From the NCBI GenBank assembly GCA_021799715.1, contig JAJYZY010000025.1:1-23677 (forward strand): a stretch of DNA of 23,677 nucleotides. Reading direction: 5' to 3'. The DNA comes from Planctomycetota bacterium (GTDB taxonomy: Bacteria; Planctomycetota; Phycisphaerae; WQYP01). The notes beneath the pieces were generated by a model. The model did not search any database. It saw only the letters and a program-made list of their open reading frames with translations, and was not told the DNA's origin. Positions 23,469-23,677 of the stretch are shown one piece after another (positions within the stretch are counted from its first letter, which is position 1; every line of letters begins with the position of its first letter). Position numbers and translations under genes: made by a program.

Positions 23469-23669
23469 ATGGATCTTTGCGTTAATGGCGAGAAACTTCA
23501 ATTGCCCGACGGCTCTACCATTGCGGCCCTGCTGGATCATTTTAAACTCCATCCCATCCGGGTGGCTGTGGAATTGAATCGGGATATTGTTCCCAAAAAA
23601 GCGTATGTCGATACGCGCCTGAAAACAGGTGATACGGTGGAAATTGTTACATTTGTCGGCGGGCGTTAA
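23469..23669 (+). CDS. thiS: Sulfur-carrier protein ThiS
   Basis: ThiS is a small ubiquitin-fold protein whose C-terminal glycine carries the thiocarboxylate sulfur for the thiazole ring of thiamine, with ThiF and ThiG. The 66-residue product matches the family in length and pattern: MDLCVNGEKLQLPDGSTIAA at the start, then VAVELNRDIVPKKAY, TGDTVEIVTFVGG near the end. It is odd that the last residue is Arg (VGGR), whereas family members end in a free Gly (for example VGG or VGGG). That Arg would have to be removed for thiocarboxylation. thiG and other thiamine genes may follow beyond the window. A related sulfur carrier of another pathway is an alternative. Confidence 0.85.
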   Translation: MDLCVNGEKLQLPDGSTIAALLDHFKLHPIRVAVELNRDIVPKKAYVDTRLKTGDTVEIVTFVGGR

Positions 23670-23677
23670 CCAGGAAT

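Overview
The window looks like a chromosomal segment of a diderm (Gram-negative) bacterium, most likely a Planctomycetota member of the Phycisphaerae type. That assignment is inference. It rests on an outer-membrane assembly pair (BamD-like TPR protein plus LptE), several lipoproteins and exported proteins, AAGGAG-type ribosome sites used unevenly, loosely packed short operons, and an actinobacterial-type SdhB. No rRNA, tRNA, CRISPR array, insertion sequence or phage gene was seen.

Layout: (1) 1-733 is the 3' end of the iron-sulfur subunit of succinate dehydrogenase/fumarate reductase. A sparse gap follows, with a 22-codon lysine-rich microprotein gene (1109-1177) and its own terminator. (2) 1312-3795, minus strand: a five-helix membrane protein, a BamD-like TPR protein and LptE. 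The last two are coupled by a GTGA overlap. (3) 4015-7819, plus strand: single-chain pyruvate carboxylase, then L-rhamnose mutarotase. (4) 7832-10009, minus strand: AcpS and an acyl-CoA/fatty-acid ligase, a lipid-metabolism pair. (5) 10192-11749, plus strand: two lipoproteins that resemble the LpoB/YcfL pair. (6) 11759-13812, minus strand: a CrtC/tocopherol-cyclase-like lipocalin protein and a rhodanese.

(7) 14062-18999, minus strand, is the most interesting block. It is a tightly packed three-gene signalling operon: a FIST-domain sensor, a PAS histidine kinase, and a response regulator carrying PAS, GGDEF and EAL domains. The order and architecture match the NosP-NahK-c-di-GMP enzyme loci known from proteobacteria such as Legionella, where the FIST protein is a haem-based nitric-oxide sensor. 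Here it would couple a small-molecule signal to cyclic-di-GMP turnover.

(8) 19378-21528, minus strand: a 3D-domain (DPBB) protein, a YdjC/ChbG-type deacetylase and a TMEM175-type channel, closely spaced. (9) 21529-22899: a 650-base AT-rich regulatory region with several inverted and direct repeats and a good sigma70-type promoter. It drives an exported Pro/Tyr/Cys-rich low-complexity protein that ends in a strong terminator. (10) 22979-23669: a small four-helix membrane protein and ThiS, whose C-terminus is Gly-Gly-Arg instead of the usual free Gly-Gly.

The best candidates for new biology are the FIST/kinase/GGDEF-EAL operon in this lineage, the unrecognised Pro/Tyr-rich exported protein with its elaborate control region, and the LpoB/YcfL-like lipoprotein pair.
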